Positions 59,951 to 61,268 of a stretch of 61,268 bases of DNA are shown piece after piece. Both the position numbers and the translations under genes were made by a program. Source of the DNA: an uncultured Ruminococcus sp. (lineage in GTDB: Bacteria > Bacillota > Clostridia > Oscillospirales > CAG-272); NCBI GenBank assembly GCA_902795355.1, contig CADBKZ010000015.1:1-61268 (forward strand). Reading direction: 5' to 3'. Under the pieces are notes generated by a model. It was given only the letters and a program-made list of their open reading frames with translations. It made no database searches and was not told the DNA's origin. Position 1 is the stretch's first letter. The number at the start of each line of letters is the position of its first letter.

Positions 59951-61268
59951 TCAATGAACCGCGTCGGTCAGTTTCGCGTCCAGCTTTGCGAGGTCGGCTT
60001 TGGACATACCCGCCGTCAGGACAATCGGTCCGTTTTCGGTTGACGGGATCAGGTTGTACGTGACGGATTTATAGTTGAATTGGTTCCGTTTGTTCACCGA
60101 TTGAATGTGCAGATTCCGCTCGATCACCGTTTCGTAGGAATTGGCCCAGATGGCGAAATCGGCGTTCATGCTCTGGTACATGTCCGTATTCCCGCCGTTG
60201 TAGCCGTGGTGCGCCACTTGGATCAGGTCGCACCGCAGTTCGTCCTCGTAAACGGCGTTGAGTACGGCGCATTCGGGGTCCACCGCGTCGCCGAGGATAA
60301 TCATTCTGCCCGTTTTCCCGCTGACGGAATACACCACGGAAGAGGCGTTGGTATCCAGCATTTGTTTCTTATAGAGGTTCTCCGAGGTGAACAGGACGTC
60401 AATATCGATGTCGCCGTAGACGAACCGCTGGCCCGCATGCGCCACGATGATGTTTGCGTTCGGGTAGTATCTTTGAACGTTCGTGTAGTAGAGTTTGCTG
60501 CGGTTATACATGGCGGCGGATTCTTTTGCGGGGTCGATCTCTCCGGTGTTCTTTCCATCATAAATCGCGTACCCGGGGAGATTATGGACGAAGTTTTCCA
60601 CCTCGACCTTGCCCGAATATTTTTCGATGAAACAGAACATTGCCTGCACGTGGTCAACATGCGCGTGCGTCAGCATCCACGCCGCGATCACGGGTTTCCC
60701 CTCGCGGACGTTCTGCTCGCAGAGTTCCTGATAGAGAATGTCGGCATGTTCGGCCGTCATACCGCCGTCGAAGATCACGAATCTTCCGTCCGAAAGCCGC
60801 AGAACGTAGCTCACGCTGAACGGATTGGCCGTGAGTTGCTCGGTTGCGAGTTCCTCAATTTCGGGTTCTTTCGGGGGCAGGGCCGAGTTATCGGTGCAAT
60901 CCACCGCAATGGAAAGGTAGCTGACCTTGCCGTTGCTGGCCGTTTTGTGGTCGGTGGTGGCGGGGTCCGTATAGGCGATGTGCGAAAGGGTGAGGATGTT
61001 GTAGCCGTCCGTCCACGTGGAAAAGAGGTTTCCGTTGGAGTTGAAAGAGCGGTACTGCTCGAAGCCCTTGGTTCCGAGGAGCTTGGTATATTGCTCGTAA
61101 TCGCTCTTGGTTGCGTTATGAACGATCAGATAATAGGATTTGGAAAGCTCGAAGCTCTCAAACAGCTCCACCGTTCCGCTCCCCTTGTATTCGGGGGCGT
61201 TGCCGTAGCCCTTGGGCGTGGAGAACCCGAACAGAAACTGCGGGATTTCCACATCGCGGCTGACCAGC
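59951..61268 (-). CDS. metallo-beta-lactamase-fold hydrolase, 5' end outside the window
   Basis: At least 438 residues; the frame is still open at the window edge (a GTG at 61252 is not convincing as a start). Residues 1-150 of the visible part are a beta-rich domain of unknown kind. The rest is an MBL fold with THAHVDH (metal site), FDGG, LGDAVDPEC (metal Asp) and VAHHGYNGG, closest in layout to ComEC-like or extracellular MBL proteins. Probably secreted, but the N-terminus cannot be seen. Confidence 0.8.
   Translation of the reverse strand, partial: LVSRDVEIPQFLFGFSTPKGYGNAPEYKGSGTVELFESFELSKSYYLIVHNATKSDYEQYTKLLGTKGFEQYRSFNSNGNLFSTWTDGYNILTLSHIAYTDPATTDHKTASNGKVSYLSIAVDCTDNSALPPKEPEIEELATEQLTANPFSVSYVLRLSDGRFVIFDGGMTAEHADILYQELCEQNVREGKPVIAAWMLTHAHVDHVQAMFCFIEKYSGKVEVENFVHNLPGYAIYDGKNTGEIDPAKESAAMYNRSKLYYTNVQRYYPNANIIVAHAGQRFVYGDIDIDVLFTSENLYKKQMLDTNASSVVYSVSGKTGRMIILGDAVDPECAVLNAVYEDELRCDLIQVAHHGYNGGNTDMYQSMNADFAIWANSYETVIERNLHIQSVNKRNQFNYKSVTYNLIPSTENGPIVLTAGMSKADLAKLDAKLTDAVH

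Overview
The window looks like chromosomal DNA from a strictly anaerobic, G+C-rich member of the Bacillota, class Clostridia, probably a gut lineage. Evidence: a complete Rnf complex in the clostridial order C-D-G-E-A-B, a glycyl radical enzyme, sigma-A type promoters with many perfect TTGACA-N17-TATAAT pairs and extended -10 elements, strong AGGAG ribosome sites, tRNA genes with encoded CCA, and host-glycan genes (GH33 sialidases, NanA, NagA, GH78). No phage, IS element, CRISPR array or plasmid gene was found. The organism assignment is inference.

Layout. 0.1-4.4 kb: a glycyl radical enzyme and its activase (minus) divergent from an AraC regulator. 4.4-7.4 kb: an acidic protein, a six-helix membrane protein and a DUF4432-type epimerase. 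7.5-10 kb: a secreted CE2-type esterase preceded by a 43-residue peptide gene. 10.3-13.6 kb: receiver protein, histidine-kinase-like protein, VTC-domain protein and DUF4956 protein in one operon. 14-18.8 kb: sugar isomerase-like protein, two Gfo/Idh/MocA oxidoreductases and an AraC regulator. 19-31.5 kb: housekeeping and sugar-nucleotide genes (lepA, three tandem HAD genes, a cell-wall amidase, rsmI, nagA, NUDIX, DUF1934, nucleotidyltransferase, galE, galM). 31.6-41.5 kb: a minus-strand sialic-acid foraging block (solute-binding lipoprotein, duplicated GLUG-like protein, signal-less sialidase, NanA, secreted sialidase, then a second GLUG-like protein with a 39-residue peptide gene). 41.7-46.5 kb: AraC regulator, GH78 rhamnosidase, a third sialidase-like protein and a small Asn/His-rich protein. 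46.7-49.9 kb: Crp-type regulator and an ABC importer operon. 50-51.8 kb: four-helix-bundle protein beside a palindrome array, tRNA-Tyr, tRNA-Thr and endonuclease III. 51.9-57 kb: rnfCDGEAB. 57-61 kb: an HD-GYP protein, a Gfo/Idh/MocA oxidoreductase and a partial metallo-beta-lactamase-fold protein.

How it fits together. Secreted sialidase would release sialic acid, the lipoprotein could bind released sugars, NanA would give N-acetylmannosamine plus pyruvate, and NagA (elsewhere in the window) acts further down the amino-sugar route. Permeases, NanE and NanK are not visible here. The Rnf complex would supply ion-motive force.

Most notable: (1) the two-component pair beside VTC/DUF4956 lacks the phospho-acceptor His in the kinase and the acidic pair and Lys in the receiver; (2) the glycyl-radical activase lacks one Cys of its radical-SAM triad; (3) related 39-43 residue peptides lie beside two unanchored secreted proteins that share an accessory domain; (4) seven palindromes punctuated by GTGATG/CATCAC lie upstream of a four-helix-bundle gene; (5) two surface proteins share a Cys-containing, LPXTG-less C-terminal tail.
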